From assembly GCA_026647215.1 (NCBI GenBank), contig JAPKHC010000042.1, forward strand, positions 1 to 54,320: 54,320 bases of DNA, written 5' to 3'. Below the pieces are notes generated by a model. The model did no database searches and was not told where the DNA came from. It was given only the letters and a program-made list of their open reading frames with translations. This DNA is from F1-120-MAGs118 sp013360535. GTDB lineage: Bacteria; Planctomycetota; UBA1135; GCA-002686595. The translations under genes were made by a program, and so were the position numbers. Positions 1 to 8,096 of this stretch are shown here, piece by piece (positions within the stretch are counted from its first letter, which is position 1; each line of letters opens with the position of its first letter).

Positions 1-2
1 CC

Positions 3-104
3 TTCAAGACCTACGACAGCGTGCACCTGCTCACCGACGTCGCCGCCGGCACAGAATTCGCCGACGGCCTTCCCCTGAAAGCCCCCCAGAGCCACGTCGC
101 CTGA
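3..104 (+). CDS. C-terminal fragment of an unidentified protein
   Basis: The window opens inside a reading frame that stays open from base 3 to a TGA at 102-104, giving 33 residues (FKTYDSVHLLTDVAAG near the start, ending SHVA). The strong third-position G/C bias fits coding DNA of this genome. The fragment is too short to assign to a family. It lies 37 bases before the EamA transporter on the same strand. Confidence 0.45.
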   Translation, partial: FKTYDSVHLLTDVAAGTEFADGLPLKAPQSHVA

Positions 105-141
105 CTCGCGTTTCCACACCGATTGACAACAGCTCCAGGGC

Positions 142-1032
142 GTGGTGGCGCTGCTCGTGGTGCAGCTCTTCTTCGGGCTGTTCCCGCTGTTCGGCAAGCG
201 CGCCTTCCCGCACTTCGCGGCCTCCGCGGTCGCCGGCTGGCGCATCACGTTCGGAGCGACGGTGCTCGGGGCACTCGCGCTCGTCCTGCACGGTCGCAAG
301 GCGCTGCTCGCGCGCGCGGACGTGCCGCGTGTGTTGCTGTGCGGCCTGCTCGGCGTCGTGCTCAACATGGCGCTGTTCCTCGAGGGGCTGCAGCGCTCGA
401 CGGCGGTCAACTCCGCGCTCCTGCTCCCGCTGATTCCGGTGTTCACCGCGATCGTCGCGGTCGTGCTGCGCGAGGAGCGCTTCGACCGGGTGCGCGCGCT
501 CGGCATGACGGTCGCGTTCGCGGGCGCGAGCCTGATCCTGTTCGGCAAGACGGGCGGCCTCGACGCGGGGCACACGGTCGGCAACCTGCTGATCGTCGCC
601 AACGAGATCTGCTACGCGATCTACCTCGTGATCGCGCGGCCGCTGCTCAAGCGCTATCCGCCGCTCGTGCTGACCGCGTGGGTGTTCCTGTCGTCGGTGT
701 GGGGGATCCCGTTCCTGTTCGGGAGCGACGCCCCGCCGCTTCCGGCGGACGCGCCCGCGAGCGCCTGGTGGGCGATCCTCTACATCGTCGTGTTCCCGAC
801 GATCTTCACGTACCTGCTCAACGCCTTCGCGCTCGCGCGCGTGTCGGCCTCGACCACCGCGGCCTTCATCTTCATCCAGCCGATGATCACCGTCGTCGGC
901 GCACTGGTGTGGCTCGGCGAAGGCCTGCCCGAGAACTTCCTCGTCGCCACGCTGCTCACGTTCGGCGGCGTCTGGATCGTCGCGCGGAGGCCGGCGGTGC
1001 GACCACTCGCGCCCGTGGCGAAGCCCGACTAA
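142..1032 (+). CDS. EamA/DMT-family transporter
   Basis: A 296-residue inner-membrane protein with about ten hydrophobic segments arranged as two five-helix halves, the usual architecture and length for the drug/metabolite transporter (EamA) family. The half-ends typical of the family are visible: LLLPLIPVFTAIVAVVLREE near residue 95-115 and FIFIQPMITVVGALVWLGE near residue 240-260. Such proteins export small metabolites; the substrate cannot be read from sequence. The GTG at 142 is the first possible start after an in-frame TGA at 124-126. The next gene, a thioesterase, begins 11 bases after the stop, so the two are probably co-transcribed. Confidence 0.85.
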   Translation: MVALLVVQLFFGLFPLFGKRAFPHFAASAVAGWRITFGATVLGALALVLHGRKALLARADVPRVLLCGLLGVVLNMALFLEGLQRSTAVNSALLLPLIPVFTAIVAVVLREERFDRVRALGMTVAFAGASLILFGKTGGLDAGHTVGNLLIVANEICYAIYLVIARPLLKRYPPLVLTAWVFLSSVWGIPFLFGSDAPPLPADAPASAWWAILYIVVFPTIFTYLLNAFALARVSASTTAAFIFIQPMITVVGALVWLGEGLPENFLVATLLTFGGVWIVARRPAVRPLAPVAKPD

Positions 1033-1043
1033 CATCCGCGCCC

Positions 1044-1478
1044 ATGCACGCCCCGCAGGTTCCCGAGTCCGCCCGCATCCGTTTTCGCTGCAAGGCGCGC
1101 ACGCGCTGGTCGGACGAGGACAACCAGAACGTCCTCAACAACGCGGTCTACATGACGTTGCTCGAGGAAGGGCGGCACGCGTACTTCGAGCGGCTCGGGC
1201 TGCTCGAGCTCAACCACTTCCCGTTCGTGCTCGCGCAGACGAACATCCGCTTCGTCGCGCCCGGTCGCGGCGGTGCGGAAGTCGAGATCGAGGTGGTCAC
1301 GACGCGGCTGGGGAACTCGTCGTTCGAGCAGTCCTACCGCGTGCGCGAGGCGCGCGGCGGCCGCACGTGGTGCGAGGCCGAGGCCGTGCTCGTGATTTAC
1401 GACGCGCGCACGGGCCGCAGCTCGCCGATGAGCACGGCCTTCAAGCAGGCCGTCGCCGAGTTCGAAGGGCTGGGTTGA
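1044..1478 (+). CDS. Hot-dog fold acyl-CoA thioesterase (4HBT family)
   Basis: This 144-residue protein has the length and pattern of the 4-hydroxybenzoyl-CoA thioesterase/YbgC/FadM group: an early RWSDEDNQNVLNNAVYM segment (residues 22-38) where the family has its catalytic Asp and NNxxY motif, then EEGRHAYFERLG, the long hot-dog helix. The His usual in GHVNN is replaced (NVLNN), which is tolerated in this divergent family. Predicted activity is hydrolysis of an acyl-CoA or related thioester in the cytoplasm; the substrate is unknown. The ATG at 1044 lies 11 bases after the transporter stop. A strong hairpin follows the stop. Confidence 0.85.
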   Translation: MHAPQVPESARIRFRCKARTRWSDEDNQNVLNNAVYMTLLEEGRHAYFERLGLLELNHFPFVLAQTNIRFVAPGRGGAEVEIEVVTTRLGNSSFEQSYRVREARGGRTWCEAEAVLVIYDARTGRSSPMSTAFKQAVAEFEGLG

Positions 1479-1482
1479 CTCA

Positions 1483-1507
1483 GAGACCGTGGAGAAACCA
1501 CGGTCTC
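1483..1507. terminator. Perfect 10-bp hairpin between convergent genes
   Basis: GAGACCGTGG (1483-1492) pairs perfectly with CCACGGTCTC (1498-1507) around the loop AGAAA. It begins four bases after the thioesterase stop and lies upstream of the end of the opposing gene. No U-tract follows, so it may act as a bidirectional RNA-end or stabilising hairpin rather than a textbook intrinsic terminator. Confidence 0.6.
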
Positions 1508-1579
1508 GTCGTCGGCGCCGCCTTGCGACGCGGCACAATGAGCATTCTGAGAGTTCGTTCCTCGTCTCTTCACGAGCTC

Positions 1580-4500
1580 TCAGCGCGGACCGGCGAGCGG
1601 CTGGTCCGGAGTCACGGGCGCGAGCCACTGGTGAGCCGCGCGAGTGTTCCACTCGCGGCGCCACGCGCGATGGGCCTCGTCGTCGGGGAAGCGCTCCGAC
1701 GCCGGGTAGGGGTAGGCGCTCATCGCGTGGAACGGGAGCGGCTCGACGAACAGCGCGTCGACGGTGTTGGGGTCGCGGTCCTTGGCCCAGCCGTCCATGA
1801 AGACGAGGAAGTCCCGGCGCCAGCCCTCGGCGAGCGGTGGGAGTTTCGTCGCGTCGAAGCGCAGCGTGAGCGCGTCGCCAGCGCCGAGGATCACGAAGCG
1901 GTCGTCGACCTCGCCGAGCAAGGGCAGCACGTCTCCGAGCTTCGTGTAGGAGCCGGGGTGCTGGTTCCAGCGCGGGAAGCGCGCGAGACGCTCCCAGTCG
2001 AAACGCTCGGGCTGGTGGGGGAGTTCGGAGGTCTCCGGATCGGAGAAGCCGCGGACCCACAGCTTCGCTGACTGCGGCTCGAGCGCGGTCACGCGCAGCT
2101 CGGCGTCGTCTTCGTCGGTCGCGAGGCGGATCGAGTCCCAGTACAGGCGCAGCGTGCTGAAGAGCCGCAGCCGCGGATCGTCGCGGTCGAGCAACTCGGT
2201 GACGTCGACGACCATCGACTTGGTCTTTCCCGCGGGAAAACCGATCGGCGGGCCAGCGGGACGCCAGCCACCCTTGCCGTCGGGCAGCTCGAGGATCGGC
2301 GGAACGAACTCCTGCTCGGGATCACGCGCGCTCGCCATGTTGACGCTCGCGTCGGTCCAGTAGAACCAGCCGGTCATCACGAGGCGCAGCTTCTTCGCTT
2401 TCGCGACCTGCTCACGATCCCAGGCGAGCTCGAGCGTGTGCGGCGTCGCGAGGCCGAGGAACTGGCTGGGCGCGGGTTCGAACGGCGCCGCGTACGTGTC
2501 GTCGATGGCGGCGAGCTCCTTCGACCAGTCGCGGCCGTCGCTGCCGGTCGCACGCGGCGCGAGCGGAGCGCGCACGGTGTGCGTGTGCGGCGTGGGGAAG
2601 GGCGGAAACGTGAACAGTTCGTTGGGGTAGATCTCGGTTCCGACAGGGTGATCGACGACGTCGAGCCGCACTCGGTCGAGGTACGTGACCTCGCGCAATT
2701 CCTCGGTGAATTGCAGCTCGTACACGCCCTCCTTCGCGGCGAGCTGCTCGGCCGTCATGAGCACGTACTCGTCGTGGTCGGGCGGGACGAGCATCCCCGG
2801 CGCCATCGGAAGGCCGAGCGGCGTGATGCCGAGCACGTCGCTGACGAACACGAACTCCTTGCCGTTCCACGCATAGAGGAACGGGCACGAGCCGATCAAG
2901 CCTTCGGACTGCTCGAGCAGCGAGCCGGTCGAGGCGCGGTCGCCGAGGTCGCGGCGCATCTCGTACTGCACCACGCCGTTGGGCCACGTGACGCGCACGA
3001 GGTCGGTCTCCGCGTGGCCACCGACGCCGACGAGCGTCGCCTCACCGCGCCAGTAGAGGCGGCGGTAGGTTTCCTGCGCGCGCACTTCGACGATGGCGCC
3101 GACGCCGCGGCGATTGTCCTTCACGCCGCGGAAACCCAGCCGCAGCGCCTTGTTGGCGGGTGCGTTGCCGAGCTGCAGCTCGAGTCCATCGGCGAGGATC
3201 GCCACTGCGTCCCACGCCACGTCCCCGTCGAGATCCTCGAGCAGCTCGGGCGCGTGCGCGAGCTCGAGGCTCGCGCCGACGCAGGTCTTCGTGCCGATTG
3301 CGAGCTGCGCCTCGAGCTTGCCCGCCGCCGACGACGGCCAGAGCACGTCGAGGCCGCCGTCGAGGTCGATGTCGAGCGCGAGCACGGGCTGCGCGCCCGG
3401 CACCGTGCCCGAAGGCGGCGGGACCTTGCCGTCGTCGCGCCACGTGCCGTCGAGCTGCGCCCGCAGGAACTTGCCGTCGCCGGTCCACAGGTCCGGGCGG
3501 CCGTCCGCGTCGAGGTCCGCGACCACCGGCGCATGCGTGGAAGCCACGAAATCGCCGAGCTTCCTGCTCTCGTCGGCGAACACGCCGCCGCGCAGGTTGC
3601 TTGCGAGGAAGTGGCCGCTGGCGCTGCCGAGCAGCACGTCGACATCCTGATCGGTGTCGAAGTCCTCGGAGACGCACCAGTCGAACGCGCGTCCGCGCGG
3701 CAGTCGGGCTTCGTCCGTCGTGTCCGTGAGCGTGCCCTTGGGATCCGCCGACGCGAGGCCGTCGTTGCGCAGCAGCGTGCAGCCGGTCGCGCCGACGAAG
3801 AGCAGATCGAGGTCGCCCTCGTGGTCGTAGTCGAGCGCGAGAGCGTCCTTCGCGGGGCACGCGAGCAGCGGCAGGCGCTTGTCGCTCGTCTTCCAGCTGA
3901 CCGTTTCACCCTCGCGCGAGCTGCGCAGCAGCGTGAGCTGCGTCCCGCTCGTGCAAACGAAGTCGAGCACGTTGTCGCCCTTGGCGCCGTCGAGCTCGAA
4001 GGCGAGCGCGATGTCGACGGGGCCGCTGGCGAGCTGGCGTGCGCTCCACGTACCGTCCTTGGCGCGCAGGCCGACGAACAGGCCCTTCGCGCCCCAACCG
4101 ACGAGATCGAGATCGCCGTCGTTGTCGAGGTCACAGGCGCGCAGGCCGCTCGCACCGCCGAATTCCGGCAGGATCTTCTGCGGCGGCTTGAAGGTCGGCA
4201 TCGATCCCGTGCCGGACAGACCGCTGCCCGCGGGCCGCGGGAACGCGATGCGACCGAAGTTGCCCATGTCGAAGTCGTCGTCGGTGGGGGAGGGCACCCC
4301 GCGGCGGCGAAGGTCCTGATGCTCGTTGAGCAGGCGCTCGCCCTCGGCCTCGCGCTCGGTGCGCATGCACTGCAGCCCGAGCTTGTAGATCGCGGGGAGG
4401 TACCACGAGCCGGCGTTCTCGATGCCGCGTGCGGTCACTTCGCGCAGCAGGCGCTCGTACTCGGCAGGGTCGGAGGTCTCGAGCGAGTCGATCAGCTTGA

Positions 4501-4921
4501 AGCGCGTCGGAAGGTCGGTCGGAGCGAGCTCGAGCACACGCCGGAAGTCGCGCGCGGCACCGACGAAGTCGAGCTCGTACTTCGCAACACGGCCGCGGTT
4601 GTAGAAGTAGCGCGGATCCGACTGCGACTGCGGCGCCGCGCGCTCGAGCAGCTTCGCGGCCGCCTTGGTGTCGGCCATGCGCAACTGGATGCAGGCAGCG
4701 TCGATCAGGTCGCTGGCGCGGGCGTCCTTGCGCTCGATCAGGGGCTGCAGCGCGCTGAGCGCCTGCGCGCGGTTGTCGCGGGCGAAGAGCGCGGCTGCGC
4801 TCTCGCGCGCCACTTGATCCTGGCTTGGAACTGGCGAGGAGCCGGGCGTGTCGCCGTTGCACGCGGCAAGGAACGACGCGGCGAGAGCGAAGGCGACGCG
4901 GAGGAGGTTCGTGCGGTTCAT
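1580..4921 (-). CDS. Large TPR/VCBS/ASPIC-UnbV lipoprotein (CRTAC1-like)
   Basis: A 1113-residue envelope protein. Residues 1-21 form a lipoprotein signal ending LAAC. Residues about 35-210 look like TPR helices (repeated RDFRRVLELAPTDLPT-type segments). Residues about 245-560 contain FG-GAP/VCBS repeats with calcium-binding-type loops such as DLDNDGDLDL, DTDQDVDVLLG and DIDLDGGLDVLW, as in beta-propellers. Around 600-660 lies an ASPIC/UnbV domain (GVGAIVEVRAQ ... VRVTWPNGVVQ). The remaining 450 residues are beta-rich with no domain I recognise. CRTAC1-like proteins of this type are common in Planctomycetes and Acidobacteria; the function is unknown, probably binding or scaffolding outside the inner membrane. 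It is divergent from the SGNH gene at 4971. Confidence 0.85.
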   Translation of the reverse strand: MNRTNLLRVAFALAASFLAACNGDTPGSSPVPSQDQVARESAAALFARDNRAQALSALQPLIERKDARASDLIDAACIQLRMADTKAAAKLLERAAPQSQSDPRYFYNRGRVAKYELDFVGAARDFRRVLELAPTDLPTRFKLIDSLETSDPAEYERLLREVTARGIENAGSWYLPAIYKLGLQCMRTEREAEGERLLNEHQDLRRRGVPSPTDDDFDMGNFGRIAFPRPAGSGLSGTGSMPTFKPPQKILPEFGGASGLRACDLDNDGDLDLVGWGAKGLFVGLRAKDGTWSARQLASGPVDIALAFELDGAKGDNVLDFVCTSGTQLTLLRSSREGETVSWKTSDKRLPLLACPAKDALALDYDHEGDLDLLFVGATGCTLLRNDGLASADPKGTLTDTTDEARLPRGRAFDWCVSEDFDTDQDVDVLLGSASGHFLASNLRGGVFADESRKLGDFVASTHAPVVADLDADGRPDLWTGDGKFLRAQLDGTWRDDGKVPPPSGTVPGAQPVLALDIDLDGGLDVLWPSSAAGKLEAQLAIGTKTCVGASLELAHAPELLEDLDGDVAWDAVAILADGLELQLGNAPANKALRLGFRGVKDNRRGVGAIVEVRAQETYRRLYWRGEATLVGVGGHAETDLVRVTWPNGVVQYEMRRDLGDRASTGSLLEQSEGLIGSCPFLYAWNGKEFVFVSDVLGITPLGLPMAPGMLVPPDHDEYVLMTAEQLAAKEGVYELQFTEELREVTYLDRVRLDVVDHPVGTEIYPNELFTFPPFPTPHTHTVRAPLAPRATGSDGRDWSKELAAIDDTYAAPFEPAPSQFLGLATPHTLELAWDREQVAKAKKLRLVMTGWFYWTDASVNMASARDPEQEFVPPILELPDGKGGWRPAGPPIGFPAGKTKSMVVDVTELLDRDDPRLRLFSTLRLYWDSIRLATDEDDAELRVTALEPQSAKLWVRGFSDPETSELPHQPERFDWERLARFPRWNQHPGSYTKLGDVLPLLGEVDDRFVILGAGDALTLRFDATKLPPLAEGWRRDFLVFMDGWAKDRDPNTVDALFVEPLPFHAMSAYPYPASERFPDDEAHRAWRREWNTRAAHQWLAPVTPDQPLAGPR

Positions 4922-4970
4922 GGGCGCGGGGCGTGCGCGGAGGGCGCGCGCGGATTAGAACAGTCGCCGC

Positions 4971-5723
4971 ATGCTGTCTCAAACGCCGCGGCTCGTGCTG
5001 TGCGGAGCGAGCAACCTGACGCTCGGCCTCGCGCTCGCCGTCGACATCTTCCGCGCGCGCCATGGCAGGCCCGTGGACGTGCTCGCGGCGAGCGGGCTGG
5101 GGCGCTCTTACGGAGTCGAAAGCCGCGTCCTGACTCGCGCGTTGCCGGGCATCGAGCGCTGTGGCCTGTGGGACGCACTCTCCGACCGACCTCCCACGCA
5201 CGCGCTGGTCACGGACCTCGGCAACGATCTGGCCTACGGCACCGAGGCGAAGGTCGTCGCGGCGTGGCTCGAGCGCACCCTCGAGCGGCTGGGCGCGACC
5301 GGCGCTCGCGGCAGCGTCGGAGGCCTGCCGCTCGCGTCGCTGCGTTCGATCGGGAAGTTCGAGTTCCAGTTCTGGAAGATGGCGCTGTTCCCTTCGCGGC
5401 CGATCGAGCGCGAGAAGCTGCTCGGCGAGGCGGAAGAACTCGAAGGGCGTGCCCGCGAGCTCGCGTCGCGGATGGGGTGGAGCTTCGTCGCCTCGGATCC
5501 GACGTGGTACGGCCGCGATCCGATCCACCACGCACGTTCGCGCCGGGAGCGGGCGTGGCGAGCGCTGCTTGCGCCGCTGGGTGGCGAGCTCGACGCGCCC
5601 CTGCGGCCTTCCGCGCGCAGTGGACGCCTCGAATACGCAGAGGTACGGCGTCTGGGCCTGCGCATGGGACGGCCCCAGCCCTGTGCGAAGCTCGCGGACG
5701 GAACAACTTTCTCGCTCTACTGA
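4971..5723 (+). CDS. SGNH/GDSL-like hydrolase, divergent
   Basis: A 250-residue cytoplasmic protein. I assign it by motif spacing rather than overall similarity: LVLCGASNLTLG puts Ser14 in a block-I position (GASN for GDSN), TDLGNDLAYG (residues 81-90) provides block III with Asn85, and GRDPIHHARS provides the Asp183-x-x-His186 pair of block V. This is the catalytic order of SGNH esterases. No signal peptide is seen, so it probably acts on a cytoplasmic ester or acyl group. A weak -10-like TAGAAC lies at 4956-4961. It is followed 49 bases later by the DprE2-like gene. The family assignment is inference; structure prediction would settle it. Confidence 0.6.
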   Translation: MLSQTPRLVLCGASNLTLGLALAVDIFRARHGRPVDVLAASGLGRSYGVESRVLTRALPGIERCGLWDALSDRPPTHALVTDLGNDLAYGTEAKVVAAWLERTLERLGATGARGSVGGLPLASLRSIGKFEFQFWKMALFPSRPIEREKLLGEAEELEGRARELASRMGWSFVASDPTWYGRDPIHHARSRRERAWRALLAPLGGELDAPLRPSARSGRLEYAEVRRLGLRMGRPQPCAKLADGTTFSLY

Positions 5724-5760
5724 GAGAGCGCGCTTTGGAAAGCGGCGCGGGCTTCCGAAA

Positions 5761-5766
5761 TACTGT
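5761..5766 (+). promoter_or_regulatory. Candidate -10 element, leaderless spacing
   Basis: TACTGT ends six bases before the ATG at 5773 and no Shine-Dalgarno sequence is present. A transcript starting about 6-7 bases after this hexamer would begin at the start codon. The -35 region is weak (TTGGAA at 5735-5740, spacer 20). Confidence 0.4.
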
Positions 5767-5772
5767 TGCCCC

Positions 5773-6627
5773 ATGTCCTCCACGCACGCCCACGACGCTC
5801 ACGCCCCTTCGTCCCACGCCGCCGACGCGCACGACCACGCGCACGACTCGACGCCGACGGTTCCCGTGCGGCGCGCGAAGGAGCGCGGTGCGATCGTCGT
5901 CGGCGCGAGCTCCGGCATGGGCGCGGCGCTGGTGGAGCAGCTCGCGCGCGAAGGTGTCGACGTCGTCGCCATCGCGCGCCGCAAGGCGGAACTCGAGGCG
6001 CTCGCGGCGAAGTGCGCCGGCGCGCCCGGCCGCGTGATTCCCGTCGTGCACGACGTGTTGCGCGACGACGAGGTGCCGGCGCTGTTCGAGCGGCTCGTGC
6101 GCGAGCTCGGCACGCTCGACCTGTTCATCTACGCGACCGGCCTGATGAGCGAGGTCGGGCCCTCGGAGTTCGACACGAAGAAGGACCTCGAGATGCTCGC
6201 CGTCAACGTCGGCGGCTGCATCGCGTGGACCAACGAGGTCGCCAGGCTGTTCCGCACGCAGCGCACCGGCACGATCGTCGGCATCAGCTCGATCGCCGGA
6301 GAGCGCGGCCGCAAGGGCAACCCGGTCTACGGCACCACCAAGGCCGCGATGAACCACTACCTCGAGGCGCTGCGCAACCGCCTCGCGGACTACGGCGTGC
6401 ACGTGTGCACGATCAAGCCCGGTTTCGTCGAGACGGCGATGCTCGTCGCCGCGCGCAAGCAAGGCCGCACGATCAAGGGCGCGATCTCGCCCGAAGCCGC
6501 GGCGCGTTCGATCCTCAAGGCCGCGCGCCGGCGTGGCAACGAGGTGTTCGTGCCGTTCAAGTGGCGGCTGGTGGGAGCGGTGATCCGCAACATCCCGTCG
6601 TTCCTGTTCAAGGGCATGAACATCTGA
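5773..6627 (+). CDS. SDR oxidoreductase resembling DprE2 (decaprenylphospho-keto-pentose reductase)
   Basis: A 284-residue short-chain dehydrogenase. After a 35-residue extension with seven His in residues 5-24 comes the nucleotide-binding IVVGASSGMGAALVEQL, the catalytic Ser in GISSIAGERGRKG and Tyr-x-x-x-Lys in NPVYGTTKAAMNHY. The end, VGAVIRNIPSFLFKGMNI, closely follows the C-terminus I recall for mycobacterial DprE2 (VLRHIPRSIFRKLPI). DprE2 reduces a 2-keto-sugar phospholipid made by DprE1, completing ribose-to-arabinose epimerisation. The next gene, eight bases downstream, is DprE1-like, which strongly supports the pairing. Whether the polyprenyl-phosphate pentose is the substrate here is inference. 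The His-rich N-terminus is not part of the normal family fold. Confidence 0.75.
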   Translation: MSSTHAHDAHAPSSHAADAHDHAHDSTPTVPVRRAKERGAIVVGASSGMGAALVEQLAREGVDVVAIARRKAELEALAAKCAGAPGRVIPVVHDVLRDDEVPALFERLVRELGTLDLFIYATGLMSEVGPSEFDTKKDLEMLAVNVGGCIAWTNEVARLFRTQRTGTIVGISSIAGERGRKGNPVYGTTKAAMNHYLEALRNRLADYGVHVCTIKPGFVETAMLVAARKQGRTIKGAISPEAAARSILKAARRRGNEVFVPFKWRLVGAVIRNIPSFLFKGMNI

Positions 6628-6635
6628 GCGCCGCG

Positions 6636-8096
6636 ATGAACCTGCTCGCCAAGCCGCGTCCGGGACCCGCTTCGTCCTTCGAGTACATCGAGGGCTGGGG
6701 CATGGCCGTCGGCCAGCACGCGCGTGTGCTGCGCCCACGCTCGACCGAGGAGATCCTCGAGTGCTTCCGGCTGGCGCGCGAGGCGCGCGCGACGCTCACG
6801 CTGCGCGGCGGCGGCAACAGCTACGGCGACGCGAGCTGCACGAACGACGGTTTCGTGCTCGACATCTCCGCGATGAACCGCGTGCTCGCCTTCGATGCGG
6901 AGCACGGCGTCGCCACGCTCGAGCCCGGCGTCACGATCGAGAAGCTGTGGAAGACGATCCTTCCGCTGGGTTTCTGGCCCAAGGTCGTCAGCGGCACGAT
7001 GTTCCCGACCGTGGCCGGGGCGCTCGCCGCCAACATCCACGGCAAGAACAACTTCGCCGTCGGAACGATCGGCGACGCCTGCGTCGAGTTCGACCTCGTG
7101 CTCCCCACGGGCGAGGTGCGCACGTGCAGCCGCGAGCGCAACGCGGAGCTCTTCCACGCCGCGATCGGCAGCTTCGGGATGCTCGGCTGCTTCAGCCGCA
7201 TCGTGCTCAAGACCAAGAAGGTCCACTCGGGCAACGTGCAGGTGCTCGGGAAGAGCACGCGCAACTTGCGCGAGATGATGGACTACTTCGAGGCGCACAA
7301 GGCGACCAGCGACTACCTCGTCGGCTGGGTCGACTGTTTCCCCGGGAGCGACGCGAGCGGGCGCGGCCTGATCCACGACGCGCGCAACCTCGCGCCCGGC
7401 GAGGATCCCGATCCCGCGGCCTCGCTGACGATCGGACATCAGGAGCTTCCCGCGAACATCCTCGGGCTGTTCCCCAAGTCGCAGGTCTGGCGCATCCTGC
7501 GGCTCTTCAACCACGACCTCGGCATGCGCTCGATCAACGCCGCAAAGTACGTCGCGGGAATGCTCGAAGGCCTCTCGCCGGCCTACCTGCAGTCGCACGC
7601 GGGCTTCTCGTTCCTGCTCGACTACGTGCCGAACTGGAAGTGGGCCTACGGTCGCGAGCGCGGCCAGCGCGGGTTGATCCAGTACCAGCCGTTCGTGCCG
7701 CATGCGGTCGCGCACGACGTGCACACCGAGATCCTCGCGCGCTGCCGTCGCGCCGGTCAGGTGCCGTACCTCGGCGTGTTCAAGCGCCATCGCCCCGATC
7801 CGTTCTGGCTGACGCACGCCGTCGACGGCTGGAGCTTCGCGCTCGACTTCAAGGTCGATCCTGCGCGGCGCGCGGAGCTGTGGAAGCTGTGCGACGAGCT
7901 CACGGAACTCGTGATCTCCGCCGGAGGCCGCTTCTACTTCGCCAAGGACCTCGTCGTCGCCGCGGAAGACACCGCTCGTTTCCTGCCGCACGATCGCCTC
8001 GCGGCCTTCGCGCGGCTCAAGCGCGAGTGCGACCCCGAGACCCTGCTCGAAGGCAAGCTCTACCGCCGCGCCTTCCGCGACTGGATCTGCGCCTAG
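6636..8096 (+). CDS. FAD-linked oxidase resembling DprE1 (decaprenylphosphoryl-ribose 2-oxidase)
   Basis: A 486-residue PCMH/VAO-type flavoprotein. LRGGGNSYGDAS is the FAD-pyrophosphate loop, and ALAANIHGKNNFAVGTIGD matches the DprE1 segment with the active-site His (His135 here). Near the C-terminus AKD (Lys437) matches DprE1 Lys418. The cysteine attacked by benzothiazinones in DprE1 (Cys387, in WNICVDF) is Ala402 here (GWSFALDF). DprE1 oxidises the 2'-hydroxyl of a polyprenylphosphoryl ribose at the periplasmic face of the membrane. The ATG is eight bases after the SDR stop, so the two are translationally close and almost certainly one operon. The stop shares a CTAG with the opposing ApaH-like gene. 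Outside actinobacteria the true sugar-lipid is unknown. Confidence 0.78.
   Translation: MNLLAKPRPGPASSFEYIEGWGMAVGQHARVLRPRSTEEILECFRLAREARATLTLRGGGNSYGDASCTNDGFVLDISAMNRVLAFDAEHGVATLEPGVTIEKLWKTILPLGFWPKVVSGTMFPTVAGALAANIHGKNNFAVGTIGDACVEFDLVLPTGEVRTCSRERNAELFHAAIGSFGMLGCFSRIVLKTKKVHSGNVQVLGKSTRNLREMMDYFEAHKATSDYLVGWVDCFPGSDASGRGLIHDARNLAPGEDPDPAASLTIGHQELPANILGLFPKSQVWRILRLFNHDLGMRSINAAKYVAGMLEGLSPAYLQSHAGFSFLLDYVPNWKWAYGRERGQRGLIQYQPFVPHAVAHDVHTEILARCRRAGQVPYLGVFKRHRPDPFWLTHAVDGWSFALDFKVDPARRAELWKLCDELTELVISAGGRFYFAKDLVVAAEDTARFLPHDRLAAFARLKRECDPETLLEGKLYRRAFRDWICA

Noticed and set aside
2438..6037. A 1199-residue plus-strand frame and similar long frames opposite real genes
   Set aside because: They are Arg/Ala-rich antisense shadows created by high GC and show no protein-family motifs.
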